64,000 nt of DNA from assembly GCA_002300355.1 (NCBI GenBank), contig NSGV01000001.1:496001-560000 (forward strand). Reading direction: 5' to 3'. Shown piece by piece: positions 1 to 8,260 of the stretch. The translations under genes were made by a program, and so were the position numbers. The notes below the pieces were generated by a model that searched no databases, was not told the origin of the DNA, and saw nothing but the letters and a program-made list of their open reading frames with translations. Origin of the DNA: Streptomyces sp. TLI_235. GTDB lineage: Bacteria > Actinomycetota > Actinomycetes > Streptomycetales > Streptomycetaceae. How positions within the stretch are numbered: position 1 is the first letter of the stretch; every line of letters starts with the position of its first letter.

Positions 1-1
1 G

Positions 2-124
2 GCCTGCGCCGCCCTCCTGGGCGACGCCGCCCGGCCGGTCGGCCTCACCACGGCCGGGGTCTGCGTGGCAGCCGGCACCGCGCTCGGGGCCCTCCGCGGC
101 CGGCACGGTGCGGGGTCGGGCTGA
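2..124 (+). CDS. C-terminal end of a membrane protein (partial)
   Basis: The window opens inside an open frame that stops with TGA at 122-124. About 40 residues are visible. They are rich in Ala, Gly, Leu and Val with one stretch that could span the membrane (around GLTTAGVCVAAGTALGAL), followed by a short basic tail. This is what the last helix of a transporter of the MFS or EamA/DMT type looks like, but no family motif is present, so the call stops at 'membrane protein'. Its start lies outside the window. Confidence 0.5.
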   Translation, partial: ACAALLGDAARPVGLTTAGVCVAAGTALGALRGRHGAGSG

Positions 125-292
125 CGGGCGGGCGGGCGCGTACCTGAACCACCCGCCGCCGTCGGCCGTACCACTGACCCGTGCCGACCGCGGGCCGACG
201 CATCACGCGGTGCCGAACGTCCGTCCGTTGTGGCGGCTGCGGCCCTGGGGGCCGCCTCGTTCGTCCGGGCGACGCGACGCGGCGATGTCGGG

Positions 293-1198
293 TCAGGGCA
301 GCAGGACGGCCTTGCCGTGGTTGCGGTGGGCCTCCAGGTCGGTGTGGGCCTGCGCGGCGTCGGCCAGGGGGTAGGTGCGCCAGATCGGCACGGTGAGCCT
401 GCCCGCGGCGGCCAGCTGCACCAGCTCCGGCAGCACCTGGTCGCCCTCGTCGGCGGCGCCGGCGCTGAAGCGCACGCCGTGCTGCGCGGCGGACATGTCC
501 GCGATGGTGATGACCTTCGCCGGGTCGCCGGTGAGGGCGACGGAGTCGGCGAGGATGCCGGCGCCGGAGGCGTCGAGGACGACGTCCACCCCGTCCGGGG
601 CGGCGGCCTCCACCCGCTCCACCCAGCCGTCGCCGTAGCGGACGGCGGTGGCGCCGAGCGCGGTGACGCGCTCGATGTCGTGCTCGCCGACCGTGCCGAT
701 GACGGTGATGCCGCGGGCGACGGCCAGTTGGACGGCGAGGAAGCCCACGCTGCCGCCGGCGCCGTGGACGAGCAGGGTCCGACCCGGCTGCACACCCAGC
801 TGACCGAGAACGCGCGACGCCGTCCGGCCGACCGTGACCAGCGAGGCGGCGACCTCCCACGACAGGCTCCCGGGCTTGGCCACCGCCCGGTCGAGCAGGG
901 CGTGTTCGCCGTAGCTGCCGCCGACCGTGGCACCGAGGACCTCGTCGCCTGCGGCCGCCTCGGCTCCCTCGCCGACGGAGTCGACGACACCGGCCGCGTC
1001 CAGGCCGGGGATCACGGGAAAGTGTGCTGGGACCTTGCCGGCCATCAGGCCGGACCGGATCTTCGTGTCGAGCGGGTTGACCGAGGCGGCCCGCACACGG
1101 ATCCGGACCTGACCCGGGCCCGGCTCCGGCGGGGTGACCTCGGACAGCCGGAGTACCTCTGGCGCGCCGTACTCGGAGAAGGTGATCGCTTTGGACAT
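293..1198 (-). CDS. NADP-dependent zinc-free quinone oxidoreductase (MDR family)
   Basis: The 301-residue protein is a medium-chain dehydrogenase/reductase of the quinone oxidoreductase type, expected to use NADPH to reduce quinones or enones in the cytoplasm. It has the GroES-like N-terminal half (GAPEVLRLSEV, then a VNPLDTKIRSG segment near residue 45 and a PGLDAAGVV segment near 70). A Rossmann half follows with the loop VHGAGGSVGFLAVQLA around residue 150. The cysteine and histidine ligands of zinc alcohol dehydrogenases are absent. The length is normal for the family. It lies 84 bp downstream of the ene-reductase gene on the same strand, so the two are probably cotranscribed and may act on related electrophiles under control of the divergent MarR gene. 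Confidence 0.85.
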   Translation of the reverse strand: MSKAITFSEYGAPEVLRLSEVTPPEPGPGQVRIRVRAASVNPLDTKIRSGLMAGKVPAHFPVIPGLDAAGVVDSVGEGAEAAAGDEVLGATVGGSYGEHALLDRAVAKPGSLSWEVAASLVTVGRTASRVLGQLGVQPGRTLLVHGAGGSVGFLAVQLAVARGITVIGTVGEHDIERVTALGATAVRYGDGWVERVEAAAPDGVDVVLDASGAGILADSVALTGDPAKVITIADMSAAQHGVRFSAGAADEGDQVLPELVQLAAAGRLTVPIWRTYPLADAAQAHTDLEAHRNHGKAVLLP

Positions 1199-1282
1199 CG
1201 GGAACTCCCAGGTGGAGACGGGTGGAAAGGGGAACCGCAGTCGCTCCGGCCGGCGGCGCGGCCACGGAGGCTGCTTCGCCGC

Positions 1283-2353
1283 TCAGGCGGTGAGGGTGGG
1301 GTAGTCGGTGAAGCCGCGGTGGTCGCCGCCGTAGAACGTGGACTGGTCCGGGGTGTTGAACGGACCGCCGGCGGCCAGGCGGGCCGGGAGGTCGGGGTTG
1401 GCCAGGAACAGCGCCCCGTAGGCGACCATGTCGGCCGTCCCGTCCTCGACCAGCTTGAGCGCGTCGGGGCCGGTGACGTCCGGATGCGTGAACGGGTTGA
1501 GGACGAACGTGCTCGGCCAGGCCTTGCGCAGCCGTGCCGTCAGATCGCCGTCCGGGCCTTCCATCAGGTGCAGGTAGGCCAGGTCCAGGCCGGCGAGGCG
1601 CGCCAGCAGCGCCTCGTAGACCTCACCCGGGCTGTCCTCGGCGATGTCGTTGAACGGGTTTCCGGGCGAGATCCGCAAGCCGACCCGGTGGCTCCCGATC
1701 GCCTCGGCCACCGCCGTGACGACCTCCACCGCGAACCGGATCCGGCCCTCGGTGCCGCCGCCCCAGGCGTCGGTGCGCCGGTTGGTGTTGGGGGCGAGGA
1801 ATTGGTGGATGAGGTAGCCGTTGGCGCCGTGGAGTTCCACGCCGTCGAACCCGGCCTCGACGGCGCCCCGGGCCGCTGCGGTGAAGTCGGCGATCGTCTG
1901 CCGGATCTCGGCCTCGCTCAGCTCCTTCGGCGTCACGAAGTCCTGCGGCCCCTCGTGGGTGTACACCTGGCCCTTGGCGGCCACAGCCGACGGCGCGACC
2001 GGCACCAGGCCGTCGGGCAGCAGGCTGGGGTGGCCGATCCGGCCGGTGTGCATCAGCTGGGCGAAGATCGCGCCGCCTTCACGGTGCACGGCGTCGGTCA
2101 CCGTCCGCCATGCCCGGACCTGGCCGGGCGTGTGCAGACCGGGGGTGTCGGGGTAGCCCTGGCCGACCGGTGAGGGCTGGACGCCCTCCGTGACGATCAG
2201 CCCTGCCCCGGCGCGCTGCGCGTAGTACGTCGCCATCAACTCCGTCGGCTCGGCGCCGGGCCCGGAGGCACGGCTGCGGGTCATCGGAGCCATCGCGATG
2301 CGGCTGGTCAGGCGCTTGCCGCCCAGGACGATGGGATCGAAAGCAGTGGTCAT
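1283..2353 (-). CDS. Old yellow enzyme family ene-reductase (FMN)
   Basis: The 356-residue protein belongs to the NADH:flavin oxidoreductase / old yellow enzyme family (NemA-like), which reduces activated C=C bonds using FMN. Visible family marks are MAPMTRSRA near the N-terminus, QLMHTGRIGHPS near residue 100, the ELHGANGYLIHQFL segment near 180 with the following NRRTDAWGG, and LRISPGNPFND near 225. Length and motif spacing are those of an intact enzyme. It starts at ATG 2353, directly after the intergenic region that carries paired operator-like repeats, and faces a MarR regulator. That makes substrate-induced derepression likely. The quinone oxidoreductase follows on the same strand. Confidence 0.9.
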   Translation of the reverse strand: MTTAFDPIVLGGKRLTSRIAMAPMTRSRASGPGAEPTELMATYYAQRAGAGLIVTEGVQPSPVGQGYPDTPGLHTPGQVRAWRTVTDAVHREGGAIFAQLMHTGRIGHPSLLPDGLVPVAPSAVAAKGQVYTHEGPQDFVTPKELSEAEIRQTIADFTAAARGAVEAGFDGVELHGANGYLIHQFLAPNTNRRTDAWGGGTEGRIRFAVEVVTAVAEAIGSHRVGLRISPGNPFNDIAEDSPGEVYEALLARLAGLDLAYLHLMEGPDGDLTARLRKAWPSTFVLNPFTHPDVTGPDALKLVEDGTADMVAYGALFLANPDLPARLAAGGPFNTPDQSTFYGGDHRGFTDYPTLTA

Positions 2354-2416
2354 GGTCTCTCCTCGGGATGGATGACGCTCTGTGCTCGGGCGTTCCGCCG
2401 CCTGCGGCAGCAGATG

Positions 2417-2458
2417 CCTGTCCGAACAAGCACATCACAATCACCTGTCCGAACAGGT
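2417..2458. promoter_or_regulatory. Probable MarR operator pair
   Basis: The 12-mer CCTGTCCGAACA occurs twice in direct orientation, at 2417-2428 and 2444-2455, with starts 27 bp apart. The second copy forms a perfect dyad, ACCTGT-N4-ACAGGT, at 2443-2458. The site lies between the divergent ene-reductase (start 2353) and MarR (start 2607) genes. Inference: it is the binding site of the adjacent MarR protein and controls one or both genes. Confidence 0.6.
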
Positions 2459-2606
2459 AAGCCGGGTAATCCATTCCCGGGAGCGCATGCGAGGCATGCA
2501 GAACCACTCCCACCTGCCCACATGCGCCCTTCCCTCCGAACAAATCAGCGGAGCTGCGGGTCCGACGGTAGGATCAAGCTGATCAGGCAGGAAAGGTGAG
2601 CAAGCG

Positions 2607-3140
2607 ATGACGCAGTCCACGCCGGAGTCCGGGAACCGCGCCGAGGGGACGGGGCAGGAGGCCACCGTCCCGATGCCGGGCGCCGCCACAGGCGGGCCGG
2701 TCAGCCATGCGATCTTTCGCCTGGCCCGCCTGCACCGCATGTTCGCGGGACAGCTACTGCGCCGCATCGGCCTGCACCCGGGCCAGGAGCTGGTGATGAT
2801 GCACCTGTGGGAACTCGGCCCGCAGCGGCAGGCCGACCTGGTGCGACTGCTGGACTCCGACGCCGCCACCATGACCCGCACCGTCCGACGCCTGGAACAG
2901 GCCGGCTTCGTCCGCCGTCGGCCCTCGCCCACCGACAAGCGCGCCTCGCTCATCGAACCGACCGCGGCCAGCCAGGCCCTGCGCCACGAGGTGGAGCGGA
3001 TCTGGACCCAGCTCGAGGAAATCTCGACGGCGGGTCTCTCGGACGACGAACGTACCGCAGCCCTGCACACCCTGGAGCACCTGGAGCAGAACCTCGTACG
3101 GGCCGCCGCCGAACCCCCGGGCACGGAAGAGGAGGGCTAG
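2607..3140 (+). CDS. MarR-family transcriptional regulator
   Basis: The 177-residue protein has a winged helix-turn-helix of the MarR type. Residues about 35-140 hold the fold: helix LARLHRMFAGQLL, then LHPGQELVMMHLWE, the recognition part ADLVRLLDSDAATMTRTVRRLEQ, and the wing RRPSPTDKRAS. The N-terminal 30 residues look disordered. ATG 2607 is preceded by a GGAAAGG-type ribosome site about 10 bp upstream. It is divergent from the ene-reductase and quinone-reductase pair, and the intergenic region holds a dyad fit for it. It probably represses that pair until an electrophilic or phenolic ligand binds. Confidence 0.9.
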   Translation: MTQSTPESGNRAEGTGQEATVPMPGAATGGPVSHAIFRLARLHRMFAGQLLRRIGLHPGQELVMMHLWELGPQRQADLVRLLDSDAATMTRTVRRLEQAGFVRRRPSPTDKRASLIEPTAASQALRHEVERIWTQLEEISTAGLSDDERTAALHTLEHLEQNLVRAAAEPPGTEEEG

Positions 3141-3185
3141 CCTCGTCGGCGGCCCTCACCGGCCGCCGTCACCGGGGCCCGGCCG

Positions 3186-3734
3186 TCAGGGCAGTGGCCG
3201 GCCGGCCGGGCCGGTGACGGTCATGATGTCCGCGCTGAGCCACGGGTCGTCGGGCCAGGTCAGCTGCACCAGCTCCGCCGGCGGCCGGACGCCCTGCGCC
3301 ACGGCGGCCACGTAGGCCTTGGCCTCACCGATGCCCAGCCGCGGGACCAGCCGGCGCAGCTGCCGCATCGCCGCGACCGGTCCGGCCGACTGCAGAAGGC
3401 CGCGGATCTCGACGACCAGCGGGTCGTCGTCGGTCCCTCCCCTGATCCGCCGTCGGTAGAACGTCTCCCAGTCCTCGCCCAGGCTGGTGGCACGGATGAA
3501 GTGGAGGCTGCCGTCCTGGCGGTCCACCAGGTACGGGCCGCCGACACCGCAGGTGTCGCGCCTGTCCCGGCTGCGCATCCACACCACCGACTCCCAGAAG
3601 ACCAGCCAGCCGACGGCGCGCTCCTCCACCCGGTACACGGCGAACGCGGGCTGACGCGCCATCCACGGGTCGGTTTCCCGCTCCCGCGCCAGCTCGGACT
3701 CGACCAGCTCGACCGCGTGCTCCTTGGTGATCAC
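3186..3734 (-). CDS. YrhB / immunity-protein-35-like protein
   Basis: The 182-residue protein has an N-terminal domain of about 95 residues that looks like the YrhB/Imm35 fold. It opens with EHAVELVESELARE, continues with a strand VYRVEERAVGWLVFWES, and has GGPYLVDRQDGSLHFI as the characteristic hairpin before a Trp-containing helix. The C-terminal 80 residues (RGLLQSAGPVAAMRQLRRLV) are helical and resemble ribosomal L7/L12-like C-terminal pieces seen in such actinobacterial proteins. Imm35 proteins are often stand-alone immunity or chaperone proteins; no toxin gene is adjacent here. It is convergent with the MarR gene, so it stands alone. The functional assignment is tentative. Confidence 0.55.
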   Translation of the reverse strand: MITKEHAVELVESELARERETDPWMARQPAFAVYRVEERAVGWLVFWESVVWMRSRDRRDTCGVGGPYLVDRQDGSLHFIRATSLGEDWETFYRRRIRGGTDDDPLVVEIRGLLQSAGPVAAMRQLRRLVPRLGIGEAKAYVAAVAQGVRPPAELVQLTWPDDPWLSADIMTVTGPAGRPLP

Positions 3735-3815
3735 CGTCCCAGTGTCTCCGGCCTGGCAATCGGATTTTTCCCGGCCGGGCCCGCGCCGAGGCCGTTCGCG
3801 GTCCGGCTGCGCCGC

Positions 3816-4544
3816 TCAGGCCAGGAGGGCGGCGAGGAGGGTGTCCGGGGTCCAGTCGCCGGCAGCGCCGGGGCGGGTGCTGAGGTAGGCGGCGGCGCGG
3901 GGGGCGGGCCAGCCGTGGGACTCGGCGAGGCCGGTGGCGAGGTTGCGGAGGTAGCGGGCCGAGGGCCGGCTGAGCTGTGCCTCGCTGGTGCGTTCGGGGG
4001 CGGTGAAGGTGACCACCGGGTGGCCGTCCAGGGTGCCGGGGCAGAGCAGGGTCTCGTACCGGCCGGGGCCGACGACCGCCCGGCCGTCGCGGAGGACGGC
4101 GGCGAGGCCCGGCGCGGCGGCCCCGCTCGGGGTGCGGCGCATCTCCTGGGCGGCGATGTCGAGGAGTTGGCCGAGCGTCAGCAGGTAGCCGCGGGCCGGG
4201 AGTTCACCGTCGTCGAACCCGTCCACGAAGGCCATGCCGCCGCCCCAGACCGCCGACTCGCGGGCGAAGTACAGCCGGCCGGGGAGCAGCAGCGGCAGGT
4301 CGGCTGCGGGCGGACGGCGGTCCCGGCAGCCCGGGTAGCGGCGGGTGCTGCCGGGCGGGCGGCCGCCGGCGAGATAGGCGTGCAGCCGGGCCCGGTGCAT
4401 GTTGGAGCCGTAGGCGGCGTACCAGACCTGGCGGGCCGGGCCGATCGGGTCGACCGGGTCCACCAGCCCGGCGGGGTCGACGAGTTCGGGCGGCCGGGCG
4501 GGGTCCGGCCGGGCGGGTCGGCGGCGGGGTGCGGGGGTGCCCAT
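3816..4544 (-). CDS. Gamma-glutamylcyclotransferase-like protein
   Basis: The 242-residue protein carries the signature YAAYGSNM near residue 40, the nucleotide/peptide-loop motif of the gamma-glutamylcyclotransferase (GGCT/AIG2-like) fold. About 75 residues later comes FARESAVWGGGMAFVD, which contains the Glu expected as the catalytic acid. Database entries of this kind in Streptomyces are sometimes mislabelled 'histone deacetylase'. I chose ATG 4544; a further 15 residues are open upstream, but they reach into poorly coding sequence. The first 30 residues are Pro/Arg-rich and probably disordered. The substrate is unknown. It is divergent from the next operon with about 155 bp between. Confidence 0.6.
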   Translation of the reverse strand: MGTPAPRRRPARPDPARPPELVDPAGLVDPVDPIGPARQVWYAAYGSNMHRARLHAYLAGGRPPGSTRRYPGCRDRRPPAADLPLLLPGRLYFARESAVWGGGMAFVDGFDDGELPARGYLLTLGQLLDIAAQEMRRTPSGAAAPGLAAVLRDGRAVVGPGRYETLLCPGTLDGHPVVTFTAPERTSEAQLSRPSARYLRNLATGLAESHGWPAPRAAAYLSTRPGAAGDWTPDTLLAALLA

Positions 4545-4652
4545 GCCCGATGATGCGCGGGCGGGCGCGGCGCCGTCGGCCGTACACACCGTCGGTGGGC
4601 GGTGGCGGCGGGCGGTTCACCCGTCCGGGCGCGGGGTCCGAACCAGCGGGCG

Positions 4653-4694
4653 AGGTAAAGAATCTTTGACACGATGTCTGGTCTGTTTTACCTT
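4653..4694 (+). promoter_or_regulatory. Promoter with nested dyad, apparently leaderless
   Basis: A TTGACA box at 4666-4671 and TACCTT at 4689-4694 are separated by exactly 17 bp, and ATG 4701 lies 7 bp past the -10 box, where transcription should start. Two nested dyads cover it: AGGTAAA (4653-4659) with TTTACCT (4687-4693), and GACA-CGA-TGTC (4668-4678). This is probably the operator of the XRE regulator encoded in the operon. Confidence 0.6.
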
Positions 4695-4700
4695 GATGGC

Positions 4701-5129
4701 ATGGCAACCGAAGAGAAGCGCGCCTGGATCATGGTGGTGGTCACGGTCTGCGCCTATGCCGCCTACGCTGCCGTCGTCCTCGGCCGGGCCGGCGGCGGAC
4801 CGCTCACCGCGGCGCCGTACGCGGCGCCGCTGCTGGGGAGCGTCGGCCTCGCGATCCTGGCCTCGATCCTGCTGCACATCGCCGCCTCCCTCGTCTCGAA
4901 GGACGGCTGCCGGCAGAAGGACCAGCGGGACCGCGAGATCCACCGGTTCGGCGACCACGTCGGCCAGTCCTTCGTGGTGCTCGGCGCGGTGGCGGCGCTG
5001 GCCATGGCGATGGCCGGGTGGGACCGGTTCTGGATCGCCAACACGGTGTACCTGGCGTTCGTCCTGTCGGCGCTGCTCGCCTCGGCCGCGAAGATCATCG
5101 CCTACCGGCGGGGGTTCGGCCCGTGGTGA
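4701..5129 (+). CDS. Four-helix membrane protein paired with XRE regulator
   Basis: The 142-residue protein has four hydrophobic helices: near residues 9-30 (WIMVVVTVCAYAAYAAVVLG), 41-62 (AAPLLGSVGLAILASILLHI), 87-107 (FVVLGAVAALAMAMAG) and 115-133. Between the second and third is a charged cytoplasmic-type loop, KDQRDREIHRFGDHVGQ. Small 4-TM proteins joined to a short XRE regulator (DUF2178-like) are a recurrent pair in bacteria and archaea, but their function is not established. ATG 4701 is preferred over ATG 4674 because it sits at the predicted transcription start, and because the upstream ATG lies inside the promoter. The end overlaps the XRE gene by 4 bp. Confidence 0.7.
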   Translation: MATEEKRAWIMVVVTVCAYAAYAAVVLGRAGGGPLTAAPYAAPLLGSVGLAILASILLHIAASLVSKDGCRQKDQRDREIHRFGDHVGQSFVVLGAVAALAMAMAGWDRFWIANTVYLAFVLSALLASAAKIIAYRRGFGPW

Positions 5130-5356
5130 AGCCGACCAGGATCACCAACAGCATCCGCGCCCTGCGGTTCGGCCACGGGGAGATGACGCAGGCGGCCCTC
5201 GCGGACCGCATCGGCGTGACCCGACAGACCGTCATCGCCATCGAGCAGGGCAAGTACTCGCCGTCCCTGGAGACGGCATTCCAGATCGCCCGGGTCTTCG
5301 GCGTCCGACTCGACGACGTCTTCCAGTACCCGGACACCGAAGGGAAGGCACCGTGA
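5126..5356 (+). CDS. Short XRE/Cro-type HTH regulator
   Basis: The 76-residue protein is almost entirely a helix-turn-helix of the XRE family: MTQAALADRIGVTRQTVIAIEQGKYSPSLE is split between the two DNA-binding helices, followed by FQIARVFGVRLDDVF and a short tail. It matches the compact YgzD/'HTH_3 only' regulators coupled to membrane proteins. GTG 5126 overlaps the stop of the 4-TM gene (GTGA); a GTG one codon upstream is also possible. Its stop again overlaps the next gene by 4 bp, so the three genes form one translationally coupled operon. It likely autoregulates through the dyad at 4653-4693. Confidence 0.85.
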   Translation: MKPTRITNSIRALRFGHGEMTQAALADRIGVTRQTVIAIEQGKYSPSLETAFQIARVFGVRLDDVFQYPDTEGKAP

Positions 5357-6327
5357 AGGCCGTCGTGCAGCAGAGATACGGCGAGGCGGACGTCCTGGAG
5401 CTGCAGGAGACCGACCCGCCGGAGATCGGCCCGGACGAGGTCCTCGTCCGGGTGCACGCCGCGGGAGTGGACCCGGGCGTCTGGCACCTCATGGCCGGAC
5501 TCCCCTACCCGGTCCGACTGGCCTCCGGCCTGCGGACCCCGCGCAGGCCCGTCCCCGGCACCGACGCCGCCGGACGGGTCGAACGGGTCGGCCGCGACGT
5601 CACCGCCTTCCGTCCCGGTGACGAGGTGTTCGGCAACTGCGAGGGCGCCTTCGCCGAGTACGCCCGCGCCCGCGCCGACCGCCTGGCAACCAAGCCGGCC
5701 GGGCTCACCTTCGAACAGGCCGCGGCACTGCCCGTCTCCGGCTGCACCGCCCTGCAGGCGCTGCGCGACACCGGACGGCTCCGCGCCGGCCAGCAGGTCC
5801 TGGTCATCGGCGCGGCAGGCGGCGTCGGCTCGTACGCCGTGCAACTCGCCAAGGCCCTCGGCGCCGAGGTCACCGGGGTGTGCAGCACCGGCAAGACCGA
5901 ACTGGTCCGCGAACTCGGCGCCGACCGGGTGCTCGACTACACCCGCGAGGAGATCACCGAGGGCGGACACCGCTACGACCTGATCCTCGATACCGCCGGC
6001 AACCGGCCGCTCGGCCTGCTGCGCGGCGCCCTCACGCCGCGCGGCACCCTCGTCATCGTCGGCGGCGAGGGCGGCGGCACATGGCTGCAGGGCATCGACC
6101 GGCAGCTGCGGGCGGCCGTGCTCTCACCCTTCGTCGGGCAACGGCTGCGCACCCTGCTGGCCCGGACCACGGCCGAGGACCTGCGCCTCCTCGCCGAAGC
6201 CGCGGAGGAGGGCCGCCTGGTGCCGGTCCTCGACCGCACCTACCCGCTCGCGGAGGCGGCGGCCGCGGTGCGCCACGTGCACGGCGGCCACGCCCGCGGC
6301 AAGGTCGTGCTCACCGTCGCGGCCTGA
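5353..6327 (+). CDS. NAD(P)-dependent zinc-free alcohol dehydrogenase / quinone reductase
   Basis: This is a 324-residue MDR-superfamily oxidoreductase. The GroES-like part holds VRVHAAGVDPGVWHLMAG near residue 40 and PGTDAAGRVERVG near 72. The Rossmann motif VIGAAGGVGSYAVQLAKALG is around residue 150, followed by GADRVLDYTREE and DTAGNRPL. It lacks structural zinc cysteines, like reticulon-4-interacting-protein-type and quinone oxidoreductases. GTG 5353 overlaps the XRE stop (GTGA), so translation is coupled to the regulator. A dehydrogenase at the end of a 4-TM/XRE operon suggests the regulator responds to a redox-active or lipophilic compound, but the substrate cannot be read from sequence. 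Confidence 0.85.
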   Translation: MKAVVQQRYGEADVLELQETDPPEIGPDEVLVRVHAAGVDPGVWHLMAGLPYPVRLASGLRTPRRPVPGTDAAGRVERVGRDVTAFRPGDEVFGNCEGAFAEYARARADRLATKPAGLTFEQAAALPVSGCTALQALRDTGRLRAGQQVLVIGAAGGVGSYAVQLAKALGAEVTGVCSTGKTELVRELGADRVLDYTREEITEGGHRYDLILDTAGNRPLGLLRGALTPRGTLVIVGGEGGGTWLQGIDRQLRAAVLSPFVGQRLRTLLARTTAEDLRLLAEAAEEGRLVPVLDRTYPLAEAAAAVRHVHGGHARGKVVLTVAA

Positions 6328-6332
6328 GCCGA

Positions 6333-6370
6333 GCGGCCTGAACTGCGCGGCCTGAACTGCGCGGCCTGAA
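6333..6370. repeat. 14-bp tandem repeat
   Basis: The unit GCGGCCTGAACTGC is repeated 2.7 times without mismatch (6333-6346, 6347-6360, 6361-6370), directly after the dehydrogenase stop codon. No coding sense is apparent. Confidence 0.8.
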
Positions 6371-6399
6371 CGGTCGGGGTCCGAGGGTGGTCAGCGGGG

Positions 6400-7209
6400 T
6401 CAGCGGTCGGCGCCGAGGACGGCGTCGGCGACCAGGCGGGCCACCGCCCCGGGCTGTTCCACCATCACCAGGTGGCCGCTGTCCGGGATCTCCTCCAGTG
6501 AGACGGAGGGACAGGTCAGGAGGGCGGCGCGCTCCGAGTCGGTGAGGCCCACCTCGTCCCGGTCGCCGCGCACCACCCAGGCCCGGACCCCCGAACCGCA
6601 CAGCCGCGACGCCAGCGACCCGTGCCGGTCGAGGTACTCGAAGTACGCGGCGATGGCCCGGCGGCAGAACGGCGCCGAGTTCTTCCTCAGGTCGGCGAGC
6701 AGCGCCGGCCGCCGCCGCTCGGGGATGCTGTCCGCGAGCGCCTTCGGCGCCAGCCACAGCATGGTCGGCCAGGCCAGCGCACCCAGCCCGGGCACCCGGC
6801 CCGCCGCCGCGGCGACCGCCAGCGCCTTCGACTCGTCCTGCCGCGAGAACGTCGGCGAGAGCAGTACTACCGGACCGTTGAAGTGCCCGCCGCCCACCAT
6901 CTCCAGCGCGACGTTGGCACCCATGCTGTGCCCGACCACGGCCGTGCAGCCGCGATCGGCCGCGAACGCGGCGGTGATCGCCGCGTAGTTCTCCATCGAC
7001 ACGTCCTTGGGCGCGACCGTCCCCGCGTGGCCCGGGACGGTCGCGGCCACCAGCCGGATCGGCGCACCGGCGAGCTCCGGGGCAGCCATCATGTCCTCGT
7101 AGAAGCCCGTACCGCACAGCCCGCCGGGCAGCAGCAGCACCCGGTGCGGCGCGTCGGCGGGCCCCGACTCCCGGACGTCCCAGGCGTGGAACTGCGCGGC
7201 ACCGCTCAC
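6400..7209 (-). CDS. Alpha/beta hydrolase
   Basis: The 269-residue protein has the alpha/beta hydrolase fold. The oxyanion region is VLLLPGGLCGTGFYED near residue 25, the nucleophile elbow VVGHSMGAN is near 95, an acid is expected in VVRGDRDEVG near 215, and the catalytic His sits in DSGHLVMVEQP near 245. All triad members are visible. GTG 7209 is chosen as start because the conserved part begins soon after it; an upstream ATG at 7293 would add a low-complexity tail. It is convergent with the dehydrogenase operon. The substrate is unknown. Confidence 0.85.
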   Translation of the reverse strand: MSGAAQFHAWDVRESGPADAPHRVLLLPGGLCGTGFYEDMMAAPELAGAPIRLVAATVPGHAGTVAPKDVSMENYAAITAAFAADRGCTAVVGHSMGANVALEMVGGGHFNGPVVLLSPTFSRQDESKALAVAAAAGRVPGLGALAWPTMLWLAPKALADSIPERRRPALLADLRKNSAPFCRRAIAAYFEYLDRHGSLASRLCGSGVRAWVVRGDRDEVGLTDSERAALLTCPSVSLEEIPDSGHLVMVEQPGAVARLVADAVLGADR

Positions 7210-7314
7210 GGCTCGGCCCTCCGTCTCGCTCGACCCCCCGCAGTCTCCCGCGCCGCCGGCCGGCGGCTGGCGACCCTGCGCCGAACGCGGCATGTCGGGT
7301 GTTGCGGGGCGTGG

Positions 7315-7886
7315 TCAGCCCGCCCGGCGGGCGGCGGGCGCGGCCGCGCGGGGCCGCCGGCCCGGCCGGTCGAGGTGGGTGACGACACTGCTGTGGAAGC
7401 GCTGGACGGCGGTGTCCACAGTGCGGATGAACCCCGTCTCGGCATTGCCCCTGGTGCTGCCCCCGCTCTTGACCAGGGTCAGCCGGAACCCGGTGATCCG
7501 GGCCGCGCCGTCCTTCGGCAGCAGATCGGCGCGCTCGGGCCGCAGCCGCTCCAACGTGCCACGCGGGCCGGGCCCGTCGCCCTCGGTGAGCGTCTCCACG
7601 TGCAGATCGGCGGGGGCTGCCGCCAGTTGGCTGACCAGCCGCTTCGCCCAGCTCAGGGGGTAGCCTGGTCGGGCGCCGGGCAGTCGATCAAGGTGCGCAG
7701 CTTGCCGAGTTTGAGGTCGGCGACCACCGACACGTTCCCGACCGTGTCGTCGATCCGGATCTCGGCGTGCAGCCGCCCGTCGTCGCAGAGCCGGTCGGCG
7801 AGGGCGGCGCGGCGCGCGGCGACGTCCTCGCCGCGCCGGGTGCGCTGGACGGGGACGACCTTGACCCCCAGTTGCGAAAATCTGTT
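7315..7886 (-). pseudogene. Broken hypothetical gene
   Basis: Two protein-like segments lie in different minus-strand frames. The 5' part (about 7880-7667) reads KVVPVQRTRRGEDVA then RLHAEIRIDDTVGNVSVVADLKLGKLRT; it ends at a stop just after CPAPDQATP. The 3' part (about 7665-7315) reads SWAKRLVSQLAAAPADLHVE, then ITGFRLTLVKSGG, ending in a basic tail. A frameshift near 7665 and the absence of any start codon or upstream domain mark it as a remnant. The family is not recognised. It adjoins an IS21 fragment, so the locus seems to have been damaged by insertion and deletion. Confidence 0.5.
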
Positions 7887-8260
7887 CTACCGTCATACGC
7901 CGGAGCCCACCGAGCTCCACTTTAGTATGGAATGCCCGATATGGAAGCCATCGAAACCCTGTCTCCTTCCATGGCCCTCCATGTTTCCCGTCCCCTCAGC
8001 GTCCCCGGGAACGGAGGCCCGTCCCCGGCCCGCCCCCGGAGCCAGGCACACGACTTGCCCCCTACCCGAATGCGGCTCGAGCGGACGACGATCAGCGCGG
8101 AGCCAGTGGTCGAGGACCGCGCCCCCTTGATACTGACCAAGCGTCATGCGCTGCTGCGCCAGATGACGTCGATGGCGCGAGAGTACGACTCGACTGGCGA
8201 GTCCGGGCCGCCCTCGTAACGTTGATGCGCCGCTGTCTGCGCTCCCGGCGGGCGACATGA
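7887..8260. other. Non-coding or decayed stretch
   Basis: No reading frame here has convincing codon bias or recognisable protein sequence. Base composition is less G/C-biased than the flanks near 7880-7960. It separates the broken gene from the IS21 fragment and is probably insertion/deletion debris. Confidence 0.4.

Noticed and set aside
45..1265. A 406-residue minus-strand open frame across the quinone reductase
   Set aside because: It is Arg/Gly/Pro-rich low-complexity sequence in a shifted frame of the real oxidoreductase gene, with no domain.
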